Of a stretch of 64,000 bases of DNA, positions 35,834-44,336 are shown one piece after another. The position numbers and the translations under genes are program-made. The DNA comes from Salinispira pacifica (GTDB taxonomy: Bacteria > Spirochaetota > Spirochaetia > DSM-27196 > Salinispiraceae): contig NC_023035.1 in NCBI RefSeq assembly GCF_000507245.1, positions 1,341,501 to 1,405,500 on the forward strand. Reading direction: 5' to 3'. The notes beneath the pieces were generated by a model, which saw only the letters and a program-made list of their open reading frames with translations, did no database searches and was not told the origin of the DNA. How positions within the stretch are numbered: position 1 is the stretch's first letter; each line of letters begins with the position of its first letter.

Positions 35834-37336
35834 ATGGCGTATCTCTATTCATGGCTGGGGAACAGCGACATCCGTCTGATTGAAGATCCTGAGCATCCCG
35901 GTCCTCTGTGCCAGGCGCTGCTGGCAGCCAAACCCCGCAGAGCATACATTCTCAGCAATGCCGGAAGGCAGGTCACGGGAGGGTATGTGAAACACCTTAC
36001 CCGGAGGCTCAACGCCCACGGAGTCCAGAGTTCTGTCTCAGAGCTGGAGGTGGATCTTGAGGATCCCACCGATTATCGGGAAATCTATCTCATCGTGCAC
36101 AGAATTCTCCAGGAGAATCCTCCGGGAAAGTACGGACGGGTGTATCACCTCTCGCCGGGAACTCCCGCCATGGCTGCCCTGTGGATTGTATTTTCCCAAA
36201 GCAGCTTTCCGGCCCGGCTTATTCAAAGTTCCCGTGAACAGGGCATTCGGGATGTAAACCTCCCGTTCGAGCTGGAAGCCAGGAATCTCCCGGGGATTTC
36301 TTCCCTGCTTTCCCGTCTGATGGCGGAGGAGGAGCGGGGAGATTCGGCATTCAGTCATATTATTCACAGCCATGATTCCATGAAACGGCTCATTTCCCGT
36401 GCCAGAAAAGCCTCCGCATTCGATATTCCTGTATTGGTGATGGGGGAGTCGGGTACCGGCAAAGAACTGATTTCCAGGGCCCTGCATAACAGCGGGCCAA
36501 GAAAGGACGCTCCCTTCGTGAGTATCAACTGTGGTGCAATTCCCCGGGAGCTCATGGAATCGGAGCTCTTCGGTCATGTCCGGGGAGCATTCACCGGTGC
36601 CGAGGGGGAACATCTGGGGGCATTCCGTCAGGCTCAGGGCGGAAGTCTGTTTCTCGATGAGATAGGCGAGCTTCCTCCCGATCTCCAGGTGAAGCTGCTG
36701 CGTGTTTTGCAGGACGGGGAGGTGAAGCCCCTGGGAGCAGCCAAGCCGGTGGCTACCGATGTGCGGGTTATCGCCGCAACGAACCGGTATCTTCCCGGGG
36801 AAATTCATGGAGGACGGTTCAGGGCTGATCTATTTTACCGTCTGGCTGTGGCAATTCTCCAGATACCGCCGTTACGGGAGCGACGGGAGGATATCCGGAT
36901 TATCACTGAACATCTTCTGAACGAAATCAATGACGAATTCCGGAGAGTTGATCCCCAATGGGAATTGCGCACTCTTCATGCAGATGCTCTTGAGTTTATT
37001 GATACATATTCCTGGCCCGGCAATATCCGACAGCTGTCCAATACACTGAAGCAGGCCGCATTGTGGAGTGAGACACACATTATATCCAGAGAAGAAATTA
37101 TGGATCTTCTCAGCTTCACTGCCGGTTCAGGGGAACAGAGGGAATCCCGGGAGTATTCCCGGAAGGCAGACCTTCGGGATGAACTCGATGAAATTGCAAA
37201 GACGCGGATCATGGAGAGTCTGGAACGCAATCGCTGGCAGATTGGAAACACCGCCAGGGATCTGGGATTCAGCAATCATCAGACACTGAGCAACTGGATG
37301 AAGCGTCTGAAAATATCCTATAATGAGAACGCATGA
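35834..37336 (+). CDS. Sigma-54-dependent activator with a CARF-like N-terminal domain
   Basis: The 500-residue protein has three parts. Residues 1-150 form a Rossmann-like sensor with AYILSNAGRQVTGGYVKHL and the motif HLSPGTPAMAALW (105-117), typical of CARF-type domains that bind cyclic or linear oligonucleotides. Residues about 176-400 are the AAA+ core: GESGTGKE (204-211), GAFTGA (251-256), LFLDEIGELPP. The C-terminus is a Fis-type HTH (WQIGNTARDLGFSNHQTLSNWM). RtcR has the same domain order, but its HTH differs and no rtcA or rtcB is nearby. ATG 35834 follows TATTAT by seven bases. The next gene overlaps its stop by four bases. Confidence 0.8.
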   Translation: MAYLYSWLGNSDIRLIEDPEHPGPLCQALLAAKPRRAYILSNAGRQVTGGYVKHLTRRLNAHGVQSSVSELEVDLEDPTDYREIYLIVHRILQENPPGKYGRVYHLSPGTPAMAALWIVFSQSSFPARLIQSSREQGIRDVNLPFELEARNLPGISSLLSRLMAEEERGDSAFSHIIHSHDSMKRLISRARKASAFDIPVLVMGESGTGKELISRALHNSGPRKDAPFVSINCGAIPRELMESELFGHVRGAFTGAEGEHLGAFRQAQGGSLFLDEIGELPPDLQVKLLRVLQDGEVKPLGAAKPVATDVRVIAATNRYLPGEIHGGRFRADLFYRLAVAILQIPPLRERREDIRIITEHLLNEINDEFRRVDPQWELRTLHADALEFIDTYSWPGNIRQLSNTLKQAALWSETHIISREEIMDLLSFTAGSGEQRESREYSRKADLRDELDEIAKTRIMESLERNRWQIGNTARDLGFSNHQTLSNWMKRLKISYNENA

Positions 37337-38304
37337 TTCAACTGTTTTATTTTGTTACATCCGCAGCAATGATGGTGAGCATCGGTATTGCATGGCTTAG
37401 TTCCATTTGGTACCTGAGAACCGCCAACCCACTCTACAGGGATCTGATGCGGATGTTCCTTATTATTATGCTCAGGCTGATCATTCAGAATACGGTCTAC
37501 ATCTATTACAATATGGGGAACGCCCACTTTCTCAGTATTCTGTATTCAACCATGGGGCTGGATGTGCTGCTTGTGGCCGTGCTGATCTATTATTATTTGA
37601 AAATGTTTCTCCGTCTCATCCATCTGGACGCAGGCAAGGTATTTCGAATCATACCGAAGGCCTATGCCGTCATGGTATTTTTGGGAACCGCGGTGAACCG
37701 CATGTTGTATTTTTTCGGTCAAACCGCCAGCACAACTCTGCAGGAGATCAGCCGTTGGTATGCCCTGCAGTTTGCGGTCTTTCTTACGGTGTGTGTGATT
37801 CTTCTCCTTGGTAATCTGCGCTTCCGGAAGGAGGGGGATGTTATCCGCCGCACCGTGTGGTCAGGCTTTCTTCTCATGAGTGTTTTTCTGGTTCCCGCGT
37901 ATCTGGCCGACCATTTTATTCATACCAGCTACTGGATCGAGACCAGCAGAGCCGTCTACAACGGCGGTTTTTTCAGCAGTATCACGCTGATTGTCACCAT
38001 GCTTCCGATTTTCTTTCTTATGATGTCGGTAATAACCAGATTCAGAAGCGCTCTTACCTTCATTGATGTGGACAAGGCCGTCGAAGCCATCCGCAGCAGT
38101 GTGGAACTCAGCGACACCCAGGAAGAGATTCTCAGGTATATTTTTTCCCGGGGATGGGGTGACAGTCTCCAGTTCTATGGTTATTTGAAGGTGAGGCGGG
38201 AAATGGCTCCTCTTCAAAAAAAGATGGGCATTTCAAGTCTCTTCCATCTTGTCCACCGGGTGGAAATTGAGCAGTTTCCTGAACTTGAACAGAAACTGAA
38301 TTGA
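37333..38304 (+). CDS. Seven-TM membrane protein with a LuxR-like C-terminal helix-turn-helix
   Basis: In this 323-residue protein, residues about 1-235 hold seven hydrophobic segments. The cytoplasmic tail (about 265-312) reads LSDTQEEILRYIFSRGWG, then a helical part ending KKMGISSLFHLVHRV, which mirrors the LuxR-type HTH (LSxRExEIL to KLGVSSRxELV) but has lost the usual SxxTVxxH recognition pattern. The family occurs in spirochaetes as putative membrane-bound regulators. It starts four bases inside the stop of the CARF-like/sigma-54 gene (ATGA overlap), so the two are translationally coupled. An inverted-repeat element follows. Confidence 0.7.
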   Translation: MIQLFYFVTSAAMMVSIGIAWLSSIWYLRTANPLYRDLMRMFLIIMLRLIIQNTVYIYYNMGNAHFLSILYSTMGLDVLLVAVLIYYYLKMFLRLIHLDAGKVFRIIPKAYAVMVFLGTAVNRMLYFFGQTASTTLQEISRWYALQFAVFLTVCVILLLGNLRFRKEGDVIRRTVWSGFLLMSVFLVPAYLADHFIHTSYWIETSRAVYNGGFFSSITLIVTMLPIFFLMMSVITRFRSALTFIDVDKAVEAIRSSVELSDTQEEILRYIFSRGWGDSLQFYGYLKVRREMAPLQKKMGISSLFHLVHRVEIEQFPELEQKLN

Positions 38305-38312
38305 TCTGTTCG

Positions 38313-38458
38313 CAGTGCACAGAAGCTTGTGAAAAACGTTATTTTTTCAATTTCGCAGTTACCGAACCACTACCGGTCAGGGTGTGAAAAAGGACGACAC
38401 CACATCTATGGGTGCCCCCCCCGGCAGAATTTTCCGCTCCACAAGCTTCCGTGCACTG
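38313..38458. repeat. 146-bp element with 21-bp terminal inverted repeats, copy 2
   Basis: The left arm (38313-38333) reads CAGTGCACAGAAGCTTGTGA plus A; the right arm (38438-38458) is its reverse complement with two mismatches. Both arms match copy 1 at 2491-2623 at 19 or 20 of 21 positions, whereas the interior differs except for a T-rich stretch and GAATTTTC near the right arm. It fills the gap between two convergent genes, eight bases after one stop and eight bases before the other. A run of eight C lies inside at 38415-38422. Confidence 0.75.
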
Positions 38459-38466
38459 TAAATCAG

Positions 38467-41331
38467 TTACAGATCCTCATGAAGTATATGCTGTTCGCAG
38501 TAGGTCTGTACTTCCTCGAAACTCTGGAAAAGCGTGTGAAGCATGGAGATCAGTTCATATCCGTCGGATGAATCGGCCGACCCGTTTTCCGGGAGATTCA
38601 TCCGGGTTTTAAGAACATCTTCCAATTCACCCGCCTGCTGGGCCAGGCTGCCTGCGAAAAGGAGCTGAGCGCCGCTGCGGAGGGAATGGATGAGACGGTG
38701 ACTTTCCTTCCAGTTTTTCTCCTCCAGAAGATCCTGAAGCTTTTGAAGGCTTTGTTCGCTTTCCGCAAGAAATCCTTCCAGGAGTACAAATGCCTGATGA
38801 CTGTCTCCGTCCAGGGTATCCACCACCTTCCTCATCTCAAGAGGACTGCTCTGTCTGTTTCCGTTGGAAGTCGTCGGGGGGGTAGAGGTTCTTCCCGTTT
38901 CAAGGCAGCTTTGTTTGATAATTGAAATCAGTTCTTCCCGGGTGAATGGTTTGAGAAGGGCGGCGTGGAAGGGGCCGTTGCCTTCATTCAGATGTTCCAC
39001 CAGTTCCACATCTGCGGAAATTGCAATAAAACAGGATTGTTTCAGGGACTGTCGCTGACCCAGTCGTTCTGCCAGTTCCAGACCGTCAACCTCCGGAAGG
39101 TGAAGATCCAGGAGAATAATATCATAGGGTGTATTGGCGGCGGTGGTGAGAATCTCACTTCCGCTGCTCAGGCTGTCCAGAGCGCAGCCGCTGTCGTTCA
39201 AGTAATAACTGATAAGTTCCCGGCTTACCGGATAATCCTCGCCCAGAAGAACCCGTTTCCCTTCCAGAAAATTCACAGCATATTGATTTTCCCGAGAAAC
39301 AGCCTTTTCCTCGTCGGGTTTCGCCGCTGTCTGAACCTCCTTCAGTGGAATGGAGAAGAAAAACTCGCTTCCTTCCCCCTCTTTACTTGTCACCTCCAGG
39401 GTTCCCCCCATCCGTTCAACGATTTGCCGGGCTATGCTCAAGCCGAGTCCTGTTCCTGTAAAACGGCGGGCAACCGCCTGGTCACCCCGGTTATAGGCTT
39501 GGAAAATTTCTTCCTGCTTTTGCGCAGGGATTCCAATTCCCCGGTCCCGAACCGAAAAGCGGTATAGGTCATTGCCGCTGTGGAGTATGGAGACGTGGAT
39601 CTCTCCCTTCTGACAGTACTTTACCGCATTGCTGAGAAGGTTTGACAGCACCTGATACAGTCTGAATCTGTCACTGTACACGTAGGCGGGAACCGACGAA
39701 TCCATCTTCAAAAATATTCTCGGTTTCAACGAGTGGTCGTTCACCTGAAAACTTTCAACCAGTTCCCTGCTCATCTCCTTGAGGGATACCGGTTCCTCAT
39801 TCAGTTCCAGCCCCCGGGTCTCCATCTTCTCCTGATCCAGAATCTGGTTGATGAGATGCAGCAGTTTGCCCGCCTCTCCGGACATAATATTCAGTTTGGA
39901 CCGGGCCGAAGGGGAGGTTATGCTCTGCTTCAGAATATCGCTGTAGCCCATAAGAGCATTCAAAGGAGTGCGCATTTCGTGACTCACCGCAGCAAGAACC
40001 GCAGTTCTTGCTTCCAGAGCCTGCTGGAGCTCCCTGGTTTTCTGATCAACCATTTCCTCCATTGAATTATGATATACCCGGAGACTGTCGCTCATATCCT
40101 TGATTTGTACGGTAATATCACTGAATTCCCTGCTGATAAAATTGCTGCGGATCTTCGTGGGATAGGAACCTGAGGCGATAATCCTCAGCGCCTCCTGAAT
40201 CTCTCTCAACGGGGCGGTAATTCCCCTGGAAAGCAGATATCCCAAAATGCTGAAAACCACGCCGATCACCCCTCCGAGAATAATAATACTGCGACGGTTC
40301 TGAATGAGCGTGCCCAGAATTTTATCCTCGCTCATGAACATGCCGATGGTCCATGACCAGCCGTCGGCGGACATATTTCTGAACACGCCGTAATAATTGG
40401 CATTACCATGGTTGAAGCGCAGGCGCTGTATCCCGCTGGCCGCATCCGGCGGTCCGTCTTCAGAGGATCCGTTGGCGTTTTGGGAAACGCTGTACCGTTC
40501 CAGTGCGGTTGCCACCGGGGTGTCCTTGTAGTCCTGAATGGTGCTGAGTCTGCTACCCGGGGGCTCCACATTTTCGGTGATATCTCCGGATATGGCCAGG
40601 AAACGGCGGTTCTCATCGATAATAAACAGTGAGCTGTCGGACCTTCGTGCGGTTTCCCCTACAAAGTCACTGAGATTCTGAAGGGTAAGATCAACGCCGA
40701 TAACCCCCTGAAGTGTTCCTTCATCGCTATACACCGCCCGGGCTGTTGTGATTCCCGGAGACTGACTGGTGAAAAACAGATAGGGATCGGTCCAAATCTC
40801 ACGGGACGATTCTACGCTCATCCGGTACCACGGGCGAGTTCTGGGATCGTAGGTGTCGGCAACTCCTGATCTGTCCTGCTCAACCTGAAGATCTGAGTCA
40901 TAGTGGATGTATCTGGCGCTTCCGGTATTGCGGATAATTTTGGTGAAAAGCCCCCGGGGGTTCTGGTCATTGTACCTGCTGGACATAATAAACTGTCCAT
41001 CGGGTGTGGCATAGAAAATTGCGGAAATCTGGGAGTTGATGTTCATGAGGCTGTAAAAGCTCTCGTTCAGCTCCTGAAAATTCAGGCTGTTCAGTACACG
41101 GTTTTCTGCCAGCTGACGCAGAAGCTGCACGGCATCACTTGCGGTGACCAGATGATCCTTCGTTTGCTGGTAAATAAAATCCGATGACTGCTGCATGATC
41201 TCATCGGCATGATTCACAAAGGTTCTTTGGGATGAAAAGCTGTAGACTCCCAGTGTCAGGGAGACGGTTATAAGGATGAGGATCAGGAAGCTTGCTGGAA
41301 ACAGCGTGTGAAAGGATATCTTAGACCACAT
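38467..41331 (-). CDS. Hybrid sensor histidine kinase (Cache-HAMP-HisKA-HATPase-REC-HPt)
   Basis: The 954-residue membrane protein has a helix at about 8-32, a large dCache sensor (about 40-330, DPRTRPWYRMSVESSREIWTDPY), a second helix, HAMP, HisKA with HEMRTPLNAL (His about 451), the ATPase with DRGIGIP and GTGLGLS, a receiver with LDLHLPEVDG (Asp about 743), and an HPt domain with HSLRSGA (His about 881). It would autophosphorylate and relay phosphate internally to an unlinked regulator. TACAAT lies six bases before the ATG with no Shine-Dalgarno, so it is probably leaderless. Confidence 0.95.
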   Translation of the reverse strand: MWSKISFHTLFPASFLILILITVSLTLGVYSFSSQRTFVNHADEIMQQSSDFIYQQTKDHLVTASDAVQLLRQLAENRVLNSLNFQELNESFYSLMNINSQISAIFYATPDGQFIMSSRYNDQNPRGLFTKIIRNTGSARYIHYDSDLQVEQDRSGVADTYDPRTRPWYRMSVESSREIWTDPYLFFTSQSPGITTARAVYSDEGTLQGVIGVDLTLQNLSDFVGETARRSDSSLFIIDENRRFLAISGDITENVEPPGSRLSTIQDYKDTPVATALERYSVSQNANGSSEDGPPDAASGIQRLRFNHGNANYYGVFRNMSADGWSWTIGMFMSEDKILGTLIQNRRSIIILGGVIGVVFSILGYLLSRGITAPLREIQEALRIIASGSYPTKIRSNFISREFSDITVQIKDMSDSLRVYHNSMEEMVDQKTRELQQALEARTAVLAAVSHEMRTPLNALMGYSDILKQSITSPSARSKLNIMSGEAGKLLHLINQILDQEKMETRGLELNEEPVSLKEMSRELVESFQVNDHSLKPRIFLKMDSSVPAYVYSDRFRLYQVLSNLLSNAVKYCQKGEIHVSILHSGNDLYRFSVRDRGIGIPAQKQEEIFQAYNRGDQAVARRFTGTGLGLSIARQIVERMGGTLEVTSKEGEGSEFFFSIPLKEVQTAAKPDEEKAVSRENQYAVNFLEGKRVLLGEDYPVSRELISYYLNDSGCALDSLSSGSEILTTAANTPYDIILLDLHLPEVDGLELAERLGQRQSLKQSCFIAISADVELVEHLNEGNGPFHAALLKPFTREELISIIKQSCLETGRTSTPPTTSNGNRQSSPLEMRKVVDTLDGDSHQAFVLLEGFLAESEQSLQKLQDLLEEKNWKESHRLIHSLRSGAQLLFAGSLAQQAGELEDVLKTRMNLPENGSADSSDGYELISMLHTLFQSFEEVQTYCEQHILHEDL

Positions 41332-41378
41332 GGAATCATTGTACCAGATATTCTCCCGCTGTGCTTGAACTCCTGAGC

Positions 41379-41768
41379 TTATGGATGGCGTAATTCACGA
41401 ATTTGACGTTCCAGGCTCCGGATGTTCGCTTCAAGGGTGGATAAAACAAATTCCTGACGCAGACCCAGTCCGTTTCGTCTTCGCAGAGTGATTCGCAGCC
41501 GGGAAATATCAATTTTGGAAAGCCCTTCATGCAGCCGTCCTGTAAGATACAGGCAATGCTCCAGCCGAAAGCTGCTTATACCGAAATACTCCATATCGTA
41601 GAGAGCATTACGCAAATCCTGCATATGGCTTTCGGAGAAAAGGTGTGACGGCAGGGATGCAATAAGCCAGGAATGATCTATATGATTTTGCAGAAATTCC
41701 CGAAGATTCCGAATCCGTATACTCTGAAATTCTTTGACGCTGTCCAATGTCTGCATTCCGGCCCCCAT
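41379..41768 (-). CDS. Small hypothetical protein
   Basis: The 129-residue protein is mostly helical and basic, ending in a coiled-coil-like segment (STLEANIRSLERQIREL). No family is recognised. The start may be 41768 or the ATG four codons later (41756), which has GGGGGCCGGA before it. It lies 47 bases upstream of the hybrid kinase start, on the same strand, but the kinase has its own -10 box. Confidence 0.6.
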   Translation of the reverse strand: MGAGMQTLDSVKEFQSIRIRNLREFLQNHIDHSWLIASLPSHLFSESHMQDLRNALYDMEYFGISSFRLEHCLYLTGRLHEGLSKIDISRLRITLRRRNGLGLRQEFVLSTLEANIRSLERQIRELRHP

Positions 41769-41870
41769 AGTTTATGAATCGGCATTCGGCTGCTCAATCA
41801 CCAGCGCTTTCTTCAGGAAAAAACCAACCATGCAGCGCAGATCACCCGTTCTTCCGGGCGGATCCGTGGG

Positions 41871-41956
41871 GGGAAGGATGAGAACTCGGGGAGAAGGATG
41901 AGAAGTTGGGGAGAAGGATGAGAAGTTGGGGAGAAGGATGAGAAGTTGGAGAGAAG
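41871..41956. repeat. Tandem array of a 20-bp unit, about 4.3 copies
   Basis: The unit GAGAAGGATGAGAAGTTGGG is repeated head to tail at 41871-41890 (3 mismatches or more), 41891-41910 (two), 41911-41930 (perfect), 41931-41950 (one), then a partial copy. The unit shows no dyad symmetry and there is no spacer diversity, so it is a minisatellite and not a CRISPR array. It sits downstream of the glnK terminators. Confidence 0.9.
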
Positions 41957-41973
41957 CGGCGCGGTGATAAAAA

Positions 41974-42037
41974 AAGTCCGGTACCCGCCGGAGCAGACAG
42001 GCAGGATGGCCTGAGCTGCGCCCGGGGGCACCGGACT
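41974..42037 (-). terminator. Second terminator downstream of glnK
   Basis: On the minus strand AGTCCGGT (42030-42037) pairs with ACCGGACT (41974-41983 region), enclosing a long GC-rich loop with further internal pairing, followed by seven T. It lies about 50 bases after a first terminator. Confidence 0.75.
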
Positions 42038-42043
42038 GGATTG

Positions 42044-42064
42044 GAAAAAAGGAGTGGCCTCCTT
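42044..42064 (-). terminator. First terminator downstream of glnK
   Basis: On the minus strand GGAG-GCCA-CTCC at 42051-42062 is followed by six T. The stem is short, but a second terminator backs it up. Confidence 0.7.
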
Positions 42065-42089
42065 TTGCCAGTGCTGATTCCAGTGGAAA

Positions 42090-42431
42090 TCAGCCTATGG
42101 CGACTTCCCCTTTTTCACCGCTCCGGATTCTGATCACATCTTCAAGAGGTGATACCAGAATCTTGCCGTCGCCGATCTCGCCGGTTCGGGCTCCTTTGAT
42201 GATTGCATCCACAGTGGTTTTGACATATTCGTCATTCACTGCAATTTCGATGCGGACTTTCTTCAGGAGATTTACTTCGTAGGCAATCCCCCGGTAGGAC
42301 TCGGTATACCCTTTCTGCTGCCCCGCACCCAACACGTTGGATACGCTCATTTTAAAGATCTCTGCCTTGTACAGTTCATCTTTAACATCGTGCAGCTTAT
42401 GGGGCTGAATAAATGCTGTAACCAATTTCAT
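42090..42431 (-). CDS. glnK: PII nitrogen regulatory protein
   Basis: The 113-residue protein is a complete PII protein: [20 protein letters not shown], the T-loop in [25 protein letters not shown] with the tyrosine at the usual uridylylation position, and the ATP-binding [24 protein letters not shown]. It senses 2-oxoglutarate and ATP/ADP and gates the ammonium channel. The ATG at 42431 has GAGGAG at eight bases. It follows amt by 23 bases in one operon, the usual arrangement for GlnK. Two terminators follow. Confidence 0.95.
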   Translation of the reverse strand: MKLVTAFIQPHKLHDVKDELYKAEIFKMSVSNVLGAGQQKGYTESYRGIAYEVNLLKKVRIEIAVNDEYVKTTVDAIIKGARTGEIGDGKILVSPLEDVIRIRSGEKGEVAIG

Positions 42432-42454
42432 ATGCATAGCTCCTCGACGTATGA

Positions 42455-43837
42455 TTAAAGGTTGGAGAAAATCTGGAAACCGGCATACGAATCAGTGGCA
42501 TGCTCGGTAATGTCCAGACCTGTGCGCTCGTCTTTCTCGTCCACTCTCAGACCCATGGTCTTCTTCACAGTGAAGAACAGGATGAATCCGGTAACAAGAG
42601 TCCAGATCAGATATGCCAGCACACCCAACGCCTGCACTCCAAGCTGCTGCAGCCCGGCGGAGAAATCGAAGAAGATTCCCACAACCCCGGGATCATTCAC
42701 ACCGTTGGCGAACAACCCGATTGCCAGCGTACCCCAAGCACCGTTAATACCGTGCACGGAGATTGCTCCCACAGGGTCATCGATGTGGAGCACCTTATCG
42801 AAGAACTCTACAGAGAGTACAACAAGAATACCTGCTACCAGTCCGATAATGATTGAAGCACCGGGGCCTACAACCCAGGTACCCGCGGTAATACCCACAA
42901 GTCCTGCCAAAGCACCGTTGAGCGACATGGAGGGGTCGGGTTTCCCGAACCATACCCATGAGGTGATCATTGCTGCAATTGCACCTGCGCTGGCCGCAAG
43001 GGTGGTGGTTACCGCCACATGCCCGATGGTTGCGTCATTTCCGCTGAGGGTGGATCCTGCATTAAAGCCGAACCATCCGAACCAGAGGATAAATACACCC
43101 AGTGCTGCCAGAGGAAGGCTGTGTCCGGGAATCGCCTTGGTGACCACCTTGTTGCCCACTTTGGTGTACTTTCCGCTTCTGGGTCCGAGAACCACTGCAC
43201 CTGCCAGGGCCGCCCATCCGCCGAGACTGTGAACAAGAGTTGATCCTGCAAAGTCATGAAAACCGAGCTGTGCCAGCCAGCCGCCGCCCCAGTGCCAGTG
43301 TCCGGCAATGGGATAAATCAGAGCCGAAATAAATACCGAATATACCAGATATGCGGTGAACTTGGTCCGCTCGGCCATTGCTCCGGAAACGATGGTAGCT
43401 GCAGTCGCTGCGAAAACCACCTGGAATATCCAGTCCCGGTATATGTCGGTCATTGCGGAAACGCCGTACGCTTCAAGACCTGCGGGGCTGTAGTTCAGGA
43501 AGAATGCTTCGCCGCCGGCTCCGCCGATCCATCCGCCGATGCTGTTACCATACATGAACGCCCAGCCGATGGCCCAGTACGCTATTGCGCCCACTGAGAA
43601 GTCCATCAGGTTTTTCATGATGATATTACCCGAGTTTTTCGCCTGGGTAAGTCCAATCTCCACCATGGCAAAACCGGCCTGCATAAAAAAGACCAGTGCT
43701 GCCGCCAGTGTCAGCCAGATCATATCCACAGCTGCCGCAACGGTCTCTGCAGTGAGATCCTGTGCGCTGAGAACGCCTGTGCTGAGAAGAAGGGCTATTA
43801 CTACAAGAATTGCAGAAATGCGGAATTTCCCCTTCAT
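42455..43837 (-). CDS. amt: Ammonium transporter
   Basis: The 460-residue protein has a cleavable signal-like N-terminus ([20 protein letters not shown]) and eleven membrane helices. Signatures include [60 protein letters not shown] (with the pore His), and GFNAGS. It conducts ammonium across the inner membrane and is blocked by GlnK. AAAGGAGG six bases before the ATG at 43837 supports the start. A sigma-54 promoter lies 123 bases upstream. Confidence 0.95.
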   Translation of the reverse strand: MKGKFRISAILVVIALLLSTGVLSAQDLTAETVAAAVDMIWLTLAAALVFFMQAGFAMVEIGLTQAKNSGNIIMKNLMDFSVGAIAYWAIGWAFMYGNSIGGWIGGAGGEAFFLNYSPAGLEAYGVSAMTDIYRDWIFQVVFAATAATIVSGAMAERTKFTAYLVYSVFISALIYPIAGHWHWGGGWLAQLGFHDFAGSTLVHSLGGWAALAGAVVLGPRSGKYTKVGNKVVTKAIPGHSLPLAALGVFILWFGWFGFNAGSTLSGNDATIGHVAVTTTLAASAGAIAAMITSWVWFGKPDPSMSLNGALAGLVGITAGTWVVGPGASIIIGLVAGILVVLSVEFFDKVLHIDDPVGAISVHGINGAWGTLAIGLFANGVNDPGVVGIFFDFSAGLQQLGVQALGVLAYLIWTLVTGFILFFTVKKTMGLRVDEKDERTGLDITEHATDSYAGFQIFSNL

Positions 43838-43959
43838 ACTTCCTCCTTTACGTTTCTGTTTCACCATCGCCCGGGATACCGGCGTATGGCGAATGTGAGC
43901 TGTACACATCCGGCTATTCCGAATGCCTCACGTTTACAGGATTGTATTTGTCATCTGTA

Positions 43960-43977
43960 TTGCAGGAGGTGTGCCAA
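43960..43977 (-). promoter_or_regulatory. Sigma-54 (-24/-12) promoter of amt-glnK
   Basis: Read on the minus strand it is TTGGCACACCTCCTGCAA. The invariant GG and GC are exactly 12 bases apart, as required for RpoN, and TGGCAC matches the -24 consensus exactly. Transcription would start near 43949, giving a leader of about 110 bases. A sigma-54 activator gene lies directly upstream on the same strand. Confidence 0.85.
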
Positions 43978-44336
43978 GTAATTGGCCTTATGTGAAATAA
44001 AAATGCGGAATCAGCTATCTTTTTGCAATGTTGGAAATTAGAAAAGCAAAAAAATGGAGCATAAAAATCGAATATGTAGTCTTTCTTGCTGTAATCTACA
44101 ATAATGTAGGAATAAGCAACTAAAAATACATAAAAGTAGTTATAAGCATGTGTTGCGACATATTCGGCTGTCTTCACGGGTATAGAGAGGTATGGATCTG
44201 AAAAGGTGATGCAAAATGCTGGAGTGGGGCAGAAGTAATGACTCAGATTGTGGTTTCAGACAATACATGGCCCGGACCGGGTTAAAGATGAATGACCCGT
44301 CCGGGAGTAGAGTGTGGCAGAGAGGGTAAAAACGTA
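43978..44336. promoter_or_regulatory. Regulatory gap between the NifA-like gene and amt
   Basis: About 360 bases carry no open frame with a start signal. The part at 43978-44170 is markedly AT-rich and contains short inverted repeats: TGTAG at about 44079 with CTACA at about 44096, and TGTTGCGACA at about 44151. These could be activator-binding sites, but I found no exact NifA-type TGT-N10-ACA site. At 44271-44305 a hairpin (CCCGGACCGGGT with ACCCGTCCGGG, one bulge) may end the activator transcript. Confidence 0.45.

Noticed and set aside
35834-38304. RtcR of the RNA repair operon
   Set aside because: The domain order agrees, but the C-terminal HTH differs and neither rtcA nor rtcB is adjacent; the partner is a membrane protein.
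41871-41956. CRISPR array
   Set aside because: The 20-bp units abut with no spacers, and no cas gene is near.
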